Part shown: one piece after another, positions 16,605 through 26,949 of the stretch
Numbering within the stretch: position 1 is the stretch's first letter
Layout of the letters: every line of letters begins with the position of its first letter
DNA from: Bacillus sp. NP157
Lineage (GTDB): Bacteria; Pseudomonadota; Gammaproteobacteria; Xanthomonadales; Rhodanobacteraceae
DNA length: 64,000 nucleotides
Reading direction: 5' to 3'
NCBI GenBank assembly: GCA_018889975.1
Contig: CP076546.1
Span: forward strand, 4,216,501 to 4,280,500
The notes under the pieces: generated by a model
Databases searched by the model: none
What the model was told of the DNA's origin: nothing
The model's input: only the letters and a program-made list of their open reading frames with translations
Position numbers and translations under genes: made by a program

Positions 16605-18899
16605 CTAGAGTTGCAGGGTGAGTGACAGCCAGCCGGCGCGAGGCGCGCCGGGGCCAAGGAAGCGGGGATCGTCCATGCCGGCGAAGACGCCGGACGGATC
16701 GCCCAGGACACCGACCGTCGCGTAGCGACGATCGAAGAGGTTGTCGACGCGGGCCGACACGGTGACGTGTGCGTTCACCTGCCACGCGGCATCCATGCCG
16801 AACACGGCATAGCCGCCGGTGCGACCCAGTGCATTGATCTCGTCGCCGCGCAGGTACTGGCCACCGGCGTAACGGCCGTCGACGCCAATGCGTACGGCGT
16901 CGGTCGCGCGCCAGTCGATGCCGGCCTTGAGCGTCTGCCGGGGCAGGCCGGGGATGCTGTCGCCGCGGCGTACGTGCACGACGCCGTCGTCGTCGGCATC
17001 CGGATGGTTGGCGCTGACTTCGTCGAAGGGGCTGAGGAACCGCGCGCGCAGGTACTGCCAGCTGGCATGCCAGTCGAACGCACCCAAGGTGCCGGCCAGC
17101 GAGGCTTGCGCGCCCTCGCGCCGGGTATCGCCGACGTTGGCGAAGAAGCCCTCGTTGGAGAGGCTGCCACCCGTCGTCTGGAACACGATGTCGTGCGCGC
17201 TGGTGCTACGGAACACGCCCGCGTCCCAGCGCCAGCCGTCGCCGGCGCCACGCAGGCCGGCCTCGACGGAACGCGCGACCACCTGCTTCAGCGGCGGGTC
17301 GGAAACGAAGTCGTTCGGCAGCTTGCACGGCGCGTCTTCGTCCGCGCAGGTCAGCTCGACCGGCGTCGGCGCACGGGTGCTCTCGCTGTAACCGGCGTAC
17401 GCGGAGAGGCCGTCGCGCGGCGTCCACGCCAGGCCGACCGACGGATTGAACCGGCTGTAGGCGTGGTTGCCGTCGAGATCGGGATTTTCGCCACTGCGGT
17501 CGGCGATGCGGACGCGCGTGTGGTTGAAGCGGCCTGCCACGTCGAGGACCCATGCCGTGCCGATGTGCAGGCTGTCGCTGACGAAAAGGCCGCGATCGGT
17601 GGTCCGGGTTACCGCGTCCACGTCGCCGTCGACCACTTGCGGTCCATCGGCTTCGACGTAGCGACGCTCGTCCAGCGTACCGAGCAGCTGGCTCGCGACG
17701 TAGCCGACGTCGCCGCGGCGGACCTCCACGCCGGCGAGGAACAGGTTGTCCTGGCCCAGCAGGGGTTGGGTGGCACGGAACACCAGGTTCGCGCCGCGTG
17801 CCCGCTGCCGCCGCACGCCCACGTTGCCGATCGCGTCGTAGCCGGACGACACCGGGTGCCCCTGCTCGTCGCGCACGGGGTCGTCGCTGTCGTCCTCGCA
17901 AAGGATCGATGCATCGGCGTCGCAGGCTTCGTATTCGGAGGTGTCGCCGTTGTAAGAACGGGTGCGAACGTTGCGCGAATAAACGGTGCCGTCCAGGCTC
18001 ATGTCGTCGCTGAAGCGGAAGCTGCCATCCAGGCTGGCCTGCGCGAGGCGGTTCTGCGTTTCATCCGGCGCGGTGAAGATCGCCTTGCGCCGCTCGTCCA
18101 GCAGCTGCACGGGCGATGCGCCATTGCCGGTGAGGTCGGTGTCGGCGTGGGCCAGGTGCAGGTCGAGGTCGAGGCGTGCACCGCGGAAACTGAACACGCC
18201 CACCTCGTGCCGGGCGTGCGATGGCGACTCGTCACGCCAGCCTTTCTCGTAAAGGCGGTCCGCCAGGACGTAGTAGCCGAGCCGTCCGTCGTTACCGCCG
18301 CTCTCCACGAAGCTGGTGTCGCGGCCGAACGAACCGGTCTCGTAGCCGATGCGTGTGCCCGGCGCGCTGAAACCGGTCCGGGTCCGCAGCGCGATCGCAC
18401 CACCCAGCGCGTTCTGGCCGAACAGCGGCGCATCGCCGGCGCCGATGGCGGCGGTGTCGATGGCCCGCGCGGGGATCAGGTCCCAGTTCATGGTGTCGCC
18501 GAATACCTCGTTCACGCGCACGCCGTCCTGGTAGATCGCCAGCCCCTGCGGCGTGCCGAGCAGGGGCGAGGCGGTGAAGCCGCGGTATTGCAGGTCGGGC
18601 TGCCACGGGTTGCCTTGCACGGCATTCAGCGTGACGCCGGGGATGCCCTTCTCCAGTGCGTCGGCCAGCCCCGTCGACCGGGCGGGGTCCAGCGCGTGCC
18701 GGTCCAGGCTGCGTGCGTCATACGGCACGCCTGCCATGTCTTTCGCTTCGAAGATGCCCGGTGCCACGGCGACCACGGTCACCGTCGGCAACGTGGTCGA
18801 CCCGGTCGACGGCGTCGACGGCGTGGCCTCGATGGCGGCGGCCTTCGCCGCCACCACCGCCAGGCCGATCACGGTGCCCACCCTCACCGCGATGTGCAT
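16605..18899 (-). CDS. TonB-dependent receptor of the alcohol oxidation operon
   Basis: This 764-residue outer-membrane receptor has a signal peptide, a plug domain (about residues 60-175, with PGVTLNAVQGNPWQPDLQYRG region and the QDGVRVNEVFGD motif) and a C-terminal beta barrel with FDRRYATVGV near the end. Only a weak TonB box (TVTVVA, about residue 40) is seen. Two acidic stretches stand out: a Cys-bounded loop at residues about 321-345 with many Asp/Glu, and DADDDG at 634-639, which fits the metal-binding DxDxDG pattern. It is encoded 2 bp after the aldehyde dehydrogenase and 23 bp before the PQQ alcohol dehydrogenase. Import of a lanthanide chelate or of PQQ is an inference from context. 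Confidence 0.9.
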   Translation of the reverse strand: MHIAVRVGTVIGLAVVAAKAAAIEATPSTPSTGSTTLPTVTVVAVAPGIFEAKDMAGVPYDARSLDRHALDPARSTGLADALEKGIPGVTLNAVQGNPWQPDLQYRGFTASPLLGTPQGLAIYQDGVRVNEVFGDTMNWDLIPARAIDTAAIGAGDAPLFGQNALGGAIALRTRTGFSAPGTRIGYETGSFGRDTSFVESGGNDGRLGYYVLADRLYEKGWRDESPSHARHEVGVFSFRGARLDLDLHLAHADTDLTGNGASPVQLLDERRKAIFTAPDETQNRLAQASLDGSFRFSDDMSLDGTVYSRNVRTRSYNGDTSEYEACDADASILCEDDSDDPVRDEQGHPVSSGYDAIGNVGVRRQRARGANLVFRATQPLLGQDNLFLAGVEVRRGDVGYVASQLLGTLDERRYVEADGPQVVDGDVDAVTRTTDRGLFVSDSLHIGTAWVLDVAGRFNHTRVRIADRSGENPDLDGNHAYSRFNPSVGLAWTPRDGLSAYAGYSESTRAPTPVELTCADEDAPCKLPNDFVSDPPLKQVVARSVEAGLRGAGDGWRWDAGVFRSTSAHDIVFQTTGGSLSNEGFFANVGDTRREGAQASLAGTLGAFDWHASWQYLRARFLSPFDEVSANHPDADDDGVVHVRRGDSIPGLPRQTLKAGIDWRATDAVRIGVDGRYAGGQYLRGDEINALGRTGGYAVFGMDAAWQVNAHVTVSARVDNLFDRRYATVGVLGDPSGVFAGMDDPRFLGPGAPRAGWLSLTLQL

Positions 18900-18901
18900 G
18901 C

Positions 18902-20422
<1,521 letters not shown>

Positions 20423-20548
20423 GGGTGGTGCTCCGGTGGCGTTGGATCAGGTACCTGATCAGGAGCAGGGCCCATGCCATCGCGGGCCTTCACGCGCACG
20501 TTGCCGCACTGCCGCACCCGGTGCTGCACGCCCCTTTGTCCAAATCGC

Positions 20549-20564
20549 TGCAACGCAGCACCCG
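20549..20564 (-). promoter_or_regulatory. Candidate sigma-54 (-24/-12) promoter of the alcohol oxidation operon
   Basis: On the minus strand the sequence CGGGTGCTGCGTTGCA keeps the GG-N10-GC spacing and the perfect TTGCA -12 element of sigma-54 promoters, but the -24 element is GGGTG rather than GGCAC. Its position, 127 bp before the exaC start and 68 bp from a palindrome next to a sigma-54 activator gene, is as expected. The weak -24 box keeps confidence moderate. Confidence 0.45.
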
Positions 20565-20631
20565 GCTCGGCGAACGTCGTCTTGCGGCCGCCCGGCGAAC
20601 GTGCTCTGAATCGGGACAGGCCACGCGCCAG

Positions 20632-20650
20632 GTGTCGCAAATTGCGACAC
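20632..20650. promoter_or_regulatory. Palindromic upstream activating sequence of the AcoR-like regulator
   Basis: GTGTCGCAA-A-TTGCGACAC is a perfect inverted repeat with 9-bp arms and a 1-bp centre. It sits 19 bp upstream of the sigma-54 activator gene and about 70 bp upstream of the candidate -24/-12 promoter of the divergent operon, the usual distance for an enhancer site. Binding by the adjacent regulator is inferred from position. Confidence 0.72.
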
Positions 20651-20669
20651 ATCCACCGAGGGGTTAGCC

Positions 20670-22514
20670 ATGCGCCACATCGTCACCGCCGAATCCATAT
20701 CGATGGCTCGCCGCCGCTTCTTCGATGCCGGGCAGGCGCCGCACGGGCTGGTGCCGGAGAACATCCTTGCGTCGTGGCGCCGCTGCACGGCCGGTGGGCT
20801 GGATGCCGCCGCGCGGCCGGTGGTCGCGCCGATGGAACAGGTGGCGCTGAACGAGCTGCACGAGACCAACGAGGAGCTGCGCCGGATCTGTCGCCCCGAA
20901 CTGGAGTCGCTTTACGCCAGCGCGAGCCAGGCCGGCAGCATCGTGATCCTGACCACGGCCGATGGGCTGATCCTGGACGCGCTGGGCAGCGCCGAGTTCC
21001 TGGCCAAGGCGGCGCGTGTCGCGCTGAAGCCGGGCGTGCCGTGGAGCGAGCAGGCGATCGGCACGAACGCGATCGGCACGGCGATCGTCGAGCGTCGCGC
21101 CGTGGAAGTGCGCGGTGCCGAGCACTTCTATCGGCCGCACGGGATGCTGAGCTGTTCGGCCTCGCCGATCTTCTGCCCGCGTGGCCAGGTCGTGGGCGTC
21201 CTCGACCTGTCGGGCGAGGCGTCCGTGCATCACCTGCATGCCCTGGGCATGGTGCAGATGGCCGTGGAGCAGATCGAGCATCGCCTGTTCGAACGCAAGT
21301 TCGCTGGCGCGGAGATCGTCCGCTTCGAGCAGAATCCCGCGTTGTTGGGGACGTCACGCGAGGGCATGGTGGTGTTCGAAAACCACAAGCTCGTCGCGGC
21401 CAACCGGCAGGCCCTGCGCCTGCTCGGGCTGGACTGGGGCGAGCTGGGCCGCACGCGTTACGACGAACTGTTCGCCTCGGCGTTGCCGCGGCCGGGCGAC
21501 ACCGGCGCCTTGCGCGGGCACGGCGGTGACTGGTTGCACGCACGCCGCGACACCACCCGTACCGTGGTCGGTCCGCCGCGTGTCGCGCCGCGTGCGCGAC
21601 CCACCCGCTCCGATGTGTCGGTGTTCGCGCCGGAGATCGCGCGCGCCATCGAGCGCTACGTGCGCCTGCTCGACACCGACGTGCCGCTCCTGTTGCAAGG
21701 CGAGACGGGCACGGGCAAGGAGCGCGTGGCGCGTGAGCTGCATCGGCGCAGCGAGCGTGCGTCCGGTCCGTTCGTGGCGGTGAACTGCGCGGCGCTGCCG
21801 GAGAGCCTGATCGAAGCCGAACTGTTCGGTTATGCGCCCGGTGCGTTCACCGGGGCGCGCAAGGAGGGCGCCGCGGGCCTGCTACGCGATGCGGATGGTG
21901 GCGTGCTGTTCCTCGACGAGCTGGGCGACATGCCGCTCGGCCTGCAAAGCCGGCTCCTGCGCGTGCTGCAGGAACGCGAGGTGGTGCCGCTCGGCGGCGG
22001 TCGCCCATGCATGGTCGACATCGCGGTGGTCGCCGCCACCCACCAGGACCTGACCGCCGCCGTGGCGGCCGGTACGTTCCGTGCGGATCTTTATTACCGC
22101 ATCGCCCAGGCCACGATGCACCTGCCGGCGCTGCGCGAGCACGCCGCCGTGGCGGACACGGTTCGCGCGATGTGGATCGCGATCGGTGGGGACGCGGCGG
22201 GCCAGCGGCTGGCGCCGGAGCTGGTGACGCACATGGCTGCGCTGGCCTGGCCCGGTAACCTGCGCCAGCTGGTCGGCACGCTGCGCGGCATGATGGCCCT
22301 CGCGGACGGCGGGGCAACCCTCGGCCTGGCCGACCTGCCGCCGGAGCTGCGCACGGCGGTGCCGCGCAGCGAGGGTGTCGCACCCGGTAGCCTGGACAGC
22401 ATTGAGCAGCAGGCCATCGACGAGGCACTCGTGCAATGTGGCGGGAATGTCGCGGCGGCGGCGCGCAAGCTCGGTGTCGCGCGCAGCACCATCTATCGCA
22501 AGCTGGGCCGCTAG
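20670..22514 (+). CDS. AcoR-like sigma-54-dependent transcriptional activator
   Basis: This 614-residue protein has an N-terminal GAF-type sensor region (to about residue 300), a central AAA+ domain with Walker A GETGTGKE (344-351) and the sigma-54 contact loop GAFTGA (391-396), and a C-terminal Fis-type helix-turn-helix (AAARKLGVARSTIYRKLG). The N-terminal ENILASWRRC is typical of AcoR activators of acetoin and ethanol metabolism. It is divergent from the aldehyde dehydrogenase operon with a 19-bp palindrome in between. It is the likely activator of that operon, in response to an alcohol or aldehyde. Confidence 0.93.
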   Translation: MRHIVTAESISMARRRFFDAGQAPHGLVPENILASWRRCTAGGLDAAARPVVAPMEQVALNELHETNEELRRICRPELESLYASASQAGSIVILTTADGLILDALGSAEFLAKAARVALKPGVPWSEQAIGTNAIGTAIVERRAVEVRGAEHFYRPHGMLSCSASPIFCPRGQVVGVLDLSGEASVHHLHALGMVQMAVEQIEHRLFERKFAGAEIVRFEQNPALLGTSREGMVVFENHKLVAANRQALRLLGLDWGELGRTRYDELFASALPRPGDTGALRGHGGDWLHARRDTTRTVVGPPRVAPRARPTRSDVSVFAPEIARAIERYVRLLDTDVPLLLQGETGTGKERVARELHRRSERASGPFVAVNCAALPESLIEAELFGYAPGAFTGARKEGAAGLLRDADGGVLFLDELGDMPLGLQSRLLRVLQEREVVPLGGGRPCMVDIAVVAATHQDLTAAVAAGTFRADLYYRIAQATMHLPALREHAAVADTVRAMWIAIGGDAAGQRLAPELVTHMAALAWPGNLRQLVGTLRGMMALADGGATLGLADLPPELRTAVPRSEGVAPGSLDSIEQQAIDEALVQCGGNVAAAARKLGVARSTIYRKLGR

Positions 22515-22515
22515 G

Positions 22516-22538
22516 CGCCAGCTGCTAGCGCTGGCGCT
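22516..22538. terminator. Stem-loop between convergent acoR-like and thioesterase genes
   Basis: GCGCCAGC (22516-22523) pairs with GCTGGCGC (22531-22538) across a 7-base loop. It lies directly after the regulator stop codon and just before the end of the convergent thioesterase gene. There is no T-run, so termination efficiency is uncertain. Confidence 0.45.
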
Positions 22539-22542
22539 GGTA

Positions 22543-22956
22543 TCAGCCGGCGTTCGGCAGCGATTCGACGGCGGTGGGCTTGTGGTTCTCGTCCAGCGCG
22601 ATCATGACGAACGTGCCGCGGGTGCAAAGCTCGCGCTCGCCGGTGATGAGGTCTTCGGTATACATCGCCACGTCGACGTTCATCGAGGTGCGGCCCACCG
22701 AGACGACGATGGCGATCAGCTCGACCATCTGGCCCTTGCGCACCGGGACGTGGAAATCCACCTGCTCGGAACGCGCGGTGACGACGATCTTCCGCGAGTA
22801 ACGCGAGGCCGCGAGGAAGGCGGCCTTGTCCATCCATGCCAGCGCCTGGCCACCGAACAGGGTGCCCAGGTGGTTGGTGTGGTCCGGGAACACGATCTCG
22901 AGGACACGGGCCTCGGTCGGGCGGGCAATGGGGAGCATGGTGGGCTGCTTGGTCAT
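22543..22956 (-). CDS. YciA-like acyl-CoA thioesterase (hotdog fold)
   Basis: This 137-residue hotdog-fold protein hydrolyses acyl-CoA esters. The motif HLGTLFGGQALAWMDKAAFLAA (as two segments, residues 28-49) contains the conserved Gly-Gly and the catalytic Asp42-type residue of YciA/BFIT thioesterases. VVTARSEQVDFHVPV is the second strand block. It is expected to be a cytoplasmic hexamer acting on short to long acyl-CoAs. It stands alone between the sigma-54 regulator and a repeat-bearing gap. Confidence 0.92.
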   Translation of the reverse strand: MTKQPTMLPIARPTEARVLEIVFPDHTNHLGTLFGGQALAWMDKAAFLAASRYSRKIVVTARSEQVDFHVPVRKGQMVELIAIVVSVGRTSMNVDVAMYTEDLITGERELCTRGTFVMIALDENHKPTAVESLPNAG

Positions 22957-23003
22957 GATCGCTCCATTTTACTGCATTGCAGCAATCCGCGCTGCGCGCC
23001 CCT

Positions 23004-23025
23004 GTAGGAGCGCGCCTGCGCGCGA
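23004..23025 (+). repeat. GTAG-headed palindromic repeat, copy C
   Basis: A 22-bp copy in plus orientation, paired with copy D 51 bp away in the opposite orientation. The pair occupies the gap between the thioesterase start and the nrdB stop. Confidence 0.87.
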
Positions 23026-23075
23026 TGTGGGCTGCCCGGATGGCTGTCGCCCGGGAGGATATCGCGCCTGGGTAA

Positions 23076-23097
23076 TCGCGCGCAGGCGCGCTCCTAC
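23076..23097 (-). repeat. GTAG-headed palindromic repeat, copy D
   Basis: The minus-orientation partner of copy C. The two identical 22-bp units in opposite orientation form a large stem when transcribed, here 18 bp after the nrdB stop on the minus strand. They may stabilise or end the nrdAB transcript. Confidence 0.87.
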
Positions 23098-23114
23098 ATG
23101 GGGGCGATGGGGCC

Positions 23115-24143
23115 TTAGAAGGACTGGTCGAAGGCGACTTCGCCCTGGACGCCGACCTGGTAGGACGACACCCGCCGTTCGAAGAAGTTGGTGAGCTCCT
23201 GGACGTCCTGCAAGTCCATGAAATCGAACGGGTTCTTTGCGCCGTACTTCTTCGGCATGTCGAGCTGGACCAGGCGCTGGTCGGCGCAGTATTCGAGGTA
23301 CTGGCGCATGTCGTTCACCGACAGGCCGGCCACGCCGCCCGAGAGCACGTCGGCAGCGAACTGGGTTTCGCAGGCGATCGCGTCTTCCAGCATGGCTTCC
23401 ACTTCCTGGCGCATCTGGTCGTCGAACAGGTCGGGTTCCTGCTCGCGCACGGTGCGGACCACTTCGAAGGCGAACGCCATGTGGCCGGACTCGTCGCGGA
23501 ACACCCAGTTGGTGCCCGAGGCCAGGCCGTGCAGCAGGCCGCGCGAACGCAGGTAATACACGTAGGCGAACGCGGCGAAGAAGAACAGGCCTTCGATGCA
23601 CGCGGCGAAGCAGATCAGGTTGAGCAGGAACTGGCGGCGATGCTCGCGGGTTTCCAGGCGGTTGAGGTCCTGGATCGAGTCGATCCACTTGAAGCAGAAC
23701 TCGCCCTTCTGGCGGATCGACGGGATGCTCTCGATCGCGGCGAAGGCCTTGTTGCGCTCGCTCGGCTCGGGGATGTAGGTATCCAGCAGCGTGAGGTAGA
23801 ACTGCACGTGCAGTGCCTCTTCGTACAGCTGGCGCGAGAGGAACATGCGCGCCTCGGGCGAATTCACGTGCTGGTACAGGTTGAGCACCAGGTTGTTCGA
23901 CACGATGGTGTCGCCGGTGGCGAAGAACGCCACCAGGCGATGGATCAGGTGGCGATCGGCATCCGACATCTTCGACTTCAGGTCGCTGGTGTCCAGCGAG
24001 AAGTCCACCTCTTCCACGGTCCAGGTGTTGCGGATCGCAGCGCGATACATCTCGTAGAACTGCGGATACTTCATCGGCCGCAGGGTGAGCTCGAAGCCCG
24101 GGTCGAGGATGTGGGTATCGCGGGTGACGGGAGAAGCGGACAT
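23115..24143 (-). CDS. nrdB: Class Ia ribonucleotide reductase, beta (radical) subunit
   Basis: This 342-residue subunit holds the diiron-tyrosyl radical for ribonucleotide reduction. Iron ligands can be seen in RQLYEEALHVQFY (Glu, Glu, His), ACIEGLFFFAAFAY (Glu) and RDESGHMAFAFEV (Glu, His). The ATG at 24143 has GGAG nearby (GAGGCTCCAAC on the coding strand) and starts MSASPVTRDT; the longer open frame is not supported. It lies 133 bp downstream of nrdA. The shared transcript starts behind a cobalamin riboswitch. Confidence 0.95.
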   Translation of the reverse strand: MSASPVTRDTHILDPGFELTLRPMKYPQFYEMYRAAIRNTWTVEEVDFSLDTSDLKSKMSDADRHLIHRLVAFFATGDTIVSNNLVLNLYQHVNSPEARMFLSRQLYEEALHVQFYLTLLDTYIPEPSERNKAFAAIESIPSIRQKGEFCFKWIDSIQDLNRLETREHRRQFLLNLICFAACIEGLFFFAAFAYVYYLRSRGLLHGLASGTNWVFRDESGHMAFAFEVVRTVREQEPDLFDDQMRQEVEAMLEDAIACETQFAADVLSGGVAGLSVNDMRQYLEYCADQRLVQLDMPKKYGAKNPFDFMDLQDVQELTNFFERRVSSYQVGVQGEVAFDQSF

Positions 24144-24188
24144 GTTGGAGCCTCGCAAATTTCTGTGATGTTTGGGGAGGCGGGAGGT

Positions 24189-24258
24189 GGGAAGTGGGGG
24201 CGCTCCGCATGTGGCGTAGCTGGCCCCCTCGGGACGCATCCACGCGCCCCCATTTCCC
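24189..24258 (-). other. 15-bp imperfect inverted repeat in the nrdA-nrdB gap
   Basis: GGGAAGTGGGGGCGC (24189-24203) and GCGCCCCCATTTCCC (24244-24258) pair with one mismatch (a G-T wobble on one strand) around a 40-base loop. It fills most of the 133-bp gap between nrdA and nrdB. It may tune the ratio of the two subunits or be a decayed intergenic repeat. Confidence 0.5.
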
Positions 24259-24276
24259 ATTCCCCCGTCCCCGCTC

Positions 24277-26790
24277 TTACTGGCAGGCTTCGCAGTACTC
24301 GGGGTTCTCGAGCGAGCAGAACACCGCGGCTTCGGCCTGTTCCTGGGCATCGGCGACGGGGGCGGCGGGTACCGGCGCGGCAGCGGCGGCGGTCACCGTC
24401 GTCTTGGCGATGCGGGTGGCCGGGCGCGAGCGCAGGTAGTAGGTCGTCTTGATGCCGGACTTCCACGCGTACATGTACATGGACGAGAGCTGGCCGATGT
24501 TCGGGTTTTCCATGAACAGGTTCAGCGACTGGCTCTGGTCGATGTATGCGCCGCGGGCGGCGGCGAGGTCGATCAGGGCCTTCTGCGGCAGCTCCCACGT
24601 GGTGCGGTACACCTCGCGCAGCATCGCCGGGATGGCGTTGATGCCCTGCACCGAACCCTCGGCCAGCTTGATCTGGTCACGCACGTCGGCGGTCCACAGG
24701 CCCAGCGTCTTCAATTCGTCGACCAGGTAACGGTTGACGACCAGGAAGTCGCCCGAGAGCGTCTCGCGCTTGAACAGATTGGACACCTGCGGCTCGATGC
24801 ACTCATAGCAGCCGGCGATGGAGGCGATGGTCGCGGTGGGCGCGATGGCGATCACCAGCGAATTGCGCAGGCCGTGCGCCTTGATCTTTTCGCGCAGCTC
24901 CGCCCAGCGGCCGTCCACGCCTGTCGGCGTCGCCGCCGGCCAGTAGTCGAACTGCAGCTCGCCGTTCGCCGCGCGGGTTTCGTCGAAGCCCGGGTGGGCG
25001 CCGTCGCGCTCGGCGATTTCGTTCGACATCGACAGCGCGTGGAAATAGATCTCTTCCTGGATCCGGGTCGAAAGCTTGCGCGCCTGTTCGGAATCGAACG
25101 GCAGGCGCAGCTTGAAGAACACATCCTGCAGGCCCATCACGCCGAGGCCGACCGGACGCCACTTCATGTTCGCCGTCTTCGCCGTATGGATCGGGTAGAA
25201 GTTCAGGTCGATCACGCGGTTGAGCTGGCGCACCGCGGTGCGCACGGTGCTGCCGAGCTTCTCGAAGTCGAACTGGCCGTCGACGACGTGGCGCGCGAGG
25301 TTCACCGAACCAAGGTTGCAGACCGCCGTTTCGCCCTCGTTGGTCACTTCGAGGATCTCGGTGCACAGGTTCGACAGGTGGATGACGTTTTCCGGGCGGG
25401 CCGTCTGGTTGCTCGTCGCGTTCGAACGATCCTTGAAGGTCATCCAGCCGTTGCCGGTCTGGGCCAGCGAACGCAGCATGCGTGCATAGAGCTCGCGCGC
25501 CTTCACCTTCTTCACGGCCAGGCCGTCGGCCTCGGCCTTGTCGTAGGCGGCTTCGAAGGCCGGGCCCCAGGTGTCGACGAAGTGCGGGACGATCTTCGGA
25601 TCGAACAGCGACCAGTCGCCATCGGTTTCCACGCGGCGCATGAACAGGTCCGGCACCCAGTTGGCCAGGTTCAGGTTATGCGTGCGGCGCGCGTCGTCAC
25701 CGGTGTTTTCGCGCAGCTCGAGGAACTCTTCGATGTCGGCGTGCCAGCTTTCCAGGTACACGCAGGCCGCGCCCTTGCGCTTGCCACCCTGGTTCACCGC
25801 GGCGACCGAGGCGTCCAGCGTCTTCAGCCACGGCACCAGACCGTTCGAATGGCCGTTGGTGCCGCGGATCAGCGAGCCGCGCGAACGGATGCGCGAGTAG
25901 GCCAGGCCGATGCCGCCGGCGAACTTGGACAACTGGGCCACGTCGCCGTACTTGGCATAGATGGACGCGAGGTCATCCTGCGGCGAGTCGAGCAGGAAGC
26001 ACGACGACAGCTGCTCATGCGCGGTGCCGGCGTTGAACAGCGTCGGCGAGCTGGCCAGGTATTCCAGCGACGACAGCATGCGGTACAGCTCGAGCGTCTC
26101 GGTGACGTCGTTGCCGCCGAGCGCGCAGGCGATGCGCATGAAGAAATACTGCGGCGTTTCGATCACGTGGCGCTTGGTCGGATGGCGCAGCAGGTAACGG
26201 TCGTACACCGTGCGCAGGCCGAAATACTCGAAGCGGCGCGATGCGGTGGTATCGATCGCGTCGTTGAGCTTGCGCGCATTGGTCTGCACGAAGCTGCGCA
26301 GGCGATCGTTGAGGATGCCCAGTTCCGCGCCGAGGTTGATCGACTGCGAGAACGACTGGATGTCCTGGCCGCTCACTTCCTTGTCGACGAAGGCCGACAG
26401 CAGGCGCGCGGCGAGCTGGCCGTATTCCGGCTCTTCGGCGGTGAGCGCCGCCGCGGTGCGGATCGACAGCTGGTCGAGCTCCTGCGTGCTGGCGCCGTCG
26501 TACAGGCCGCCGATGGTCTTCAGGGCGACGCGCATCGGGTCCACGGCGAACAGGCCATCGGCGCTGCGCGTGACCGCGCGCACGATCTTGTTCACGTCGA
26601 CCGTCTCATGCCCGCCATTGCGCTTGGTGACGCGCATCTGGCCGGGGTTGTGCGGCGGGGTCAGGGCGAACGCCGGCGGGGCGTCTTCGCGGTAGCCGGC
26701 GGCGGGTGCCGCATCGGACGGGTTGGAGGGGGTGGCGGCCGTGCCGGCCGTCTCGGTGCGCTCGCGCGCGGCGGAATCCATCGTGGTCAT
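24277..26790 (-). CDS. nrdA: Class Ia ribonucleotide reductase, alpha (catalytic) subunit
   Basis: NrdA reduces ribonucleoside diphosphates to deoxyribonucleotides. The protein has about 837 residues from the ATG at 26790. It has an ATP-cone region near the start (VTKRNGGHETVDVNKIVRAV), redox cysteines in QLSSCFLLD and ETAVCNLGS, the thiyl-radical Cys in HLSNLCTEILEV, and the C-terminal reductant pair in EYCEACQ. An Ala/Pro-rich linker precedes that tail. Two further in-frame ATGs upstream (26808, 26898) are possible; 26790 has GGGG eight bases before it. The upstream leader contains a cobalamin riboswitch. Confidence 0.95.
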   Translation of the reverse strand: MTTMDSAARERTETAGTAATPSNPSDAAPAAGYREDAPPAFALTPPHNPGQMRVTKRNGGHETVDVNKIVRAVTRSADGLFAVDPMRVALKTIGGLYDGASTQELDQLSIRTAAALTAEEPEYGQLAARLLSAFVDKEVSGQDIQSFSQSINLGAELGILNDRLRSFVQTNARKLNDAIDTTASRRFEYFGLRTVYDRYLLRHPTKRHVIETPQYFFMRIACALGGNDVTETLELYRMLSSLEYLASSPTLFNAGTAHEQLSSCFLLDSPQDDLASIYAKYGDVAQLSKFAGGIGLAYSRIRSRGSLIRGTNGHSNGLVPWLKTLDASVAAVNQGGKRKGAACVYLESWHADIEEFLELRENTGDDARRTHNLNLANWVPDLFMRRVETDGDWSLFDPKIVPHFVDTWGPAFEAAYDKAEADGLAVKKVKARELYARMLRSLAQTGNGWMTFKDRSNATSNQTARPENVIHLSNLCTEILEVTNEGETAVCNLGSVNLARHVVDGQFDFEKLGSTVRTAVRQLNRVIDLNFYPIHTAKTANMKWRPVGLGVMGLQDVFFKLRLPFDSEQARKLSTRIQEEIYFHALSMSNEIAERDGAHPGFDETRAANGELQFDYWPAATPTGVDGRWAELREKIKAHGLRNSLVIAIAPTATIASIAGCYECIEPQVSNLFKRETLSGDFLVVNRYLVDELKTLGLWTADVRDQIKLAEGSVQGINAIPAMLREVYRTTWELPQKALIDLAAARGAYIDQSQSLNLFMENPNIGQLSSMYMYAWKSGIKTTYYLRSRPATRIAKTTVTAAAAAPVPAAPVADAQEQAEAAVFCSLENPEYCEACQ

Positions 26791-26949
26791 TGGCGTGCCC
26801 CAGGGCATGGTCCTGATACCCCGTTCCCGCGGACGAGGGTCTCTGTGGGGACGCCGAAACGGGAAAGCCGGGGACGAAGCCGCACGATGGGGCTTCAATC
26901 CGCGACGAGCCTCCCCGCGGAAGCTGTCACCACGAACCGGAACCGATGA

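Noticed and set aside
16582..16785. Longer start for the PQQ alcohol dehydrogenase
   Set aside because: It would overlap the TonB receptor and would place the signal peptide inside the protein; the ATG at 16581 has a good ribosome binding site.
20423..20548. GGTACCTGATCAGG-type repeat near 20449 (ATCAGGTACCTGAT) as an operator
   Set aside because: It is a perfect short palindrome downstream of the candidate promoter, but restriction-site-like palindromes of this size are expected by chance and I have no regulator for it. It could still be worth a look if the operon proves to have a second control.
24874..26949. 691-codon plus-strand open frame over nrdA and the riboswitch region
   Set aside because: It is antisense to nrdA and has the composition of a shadow frame.
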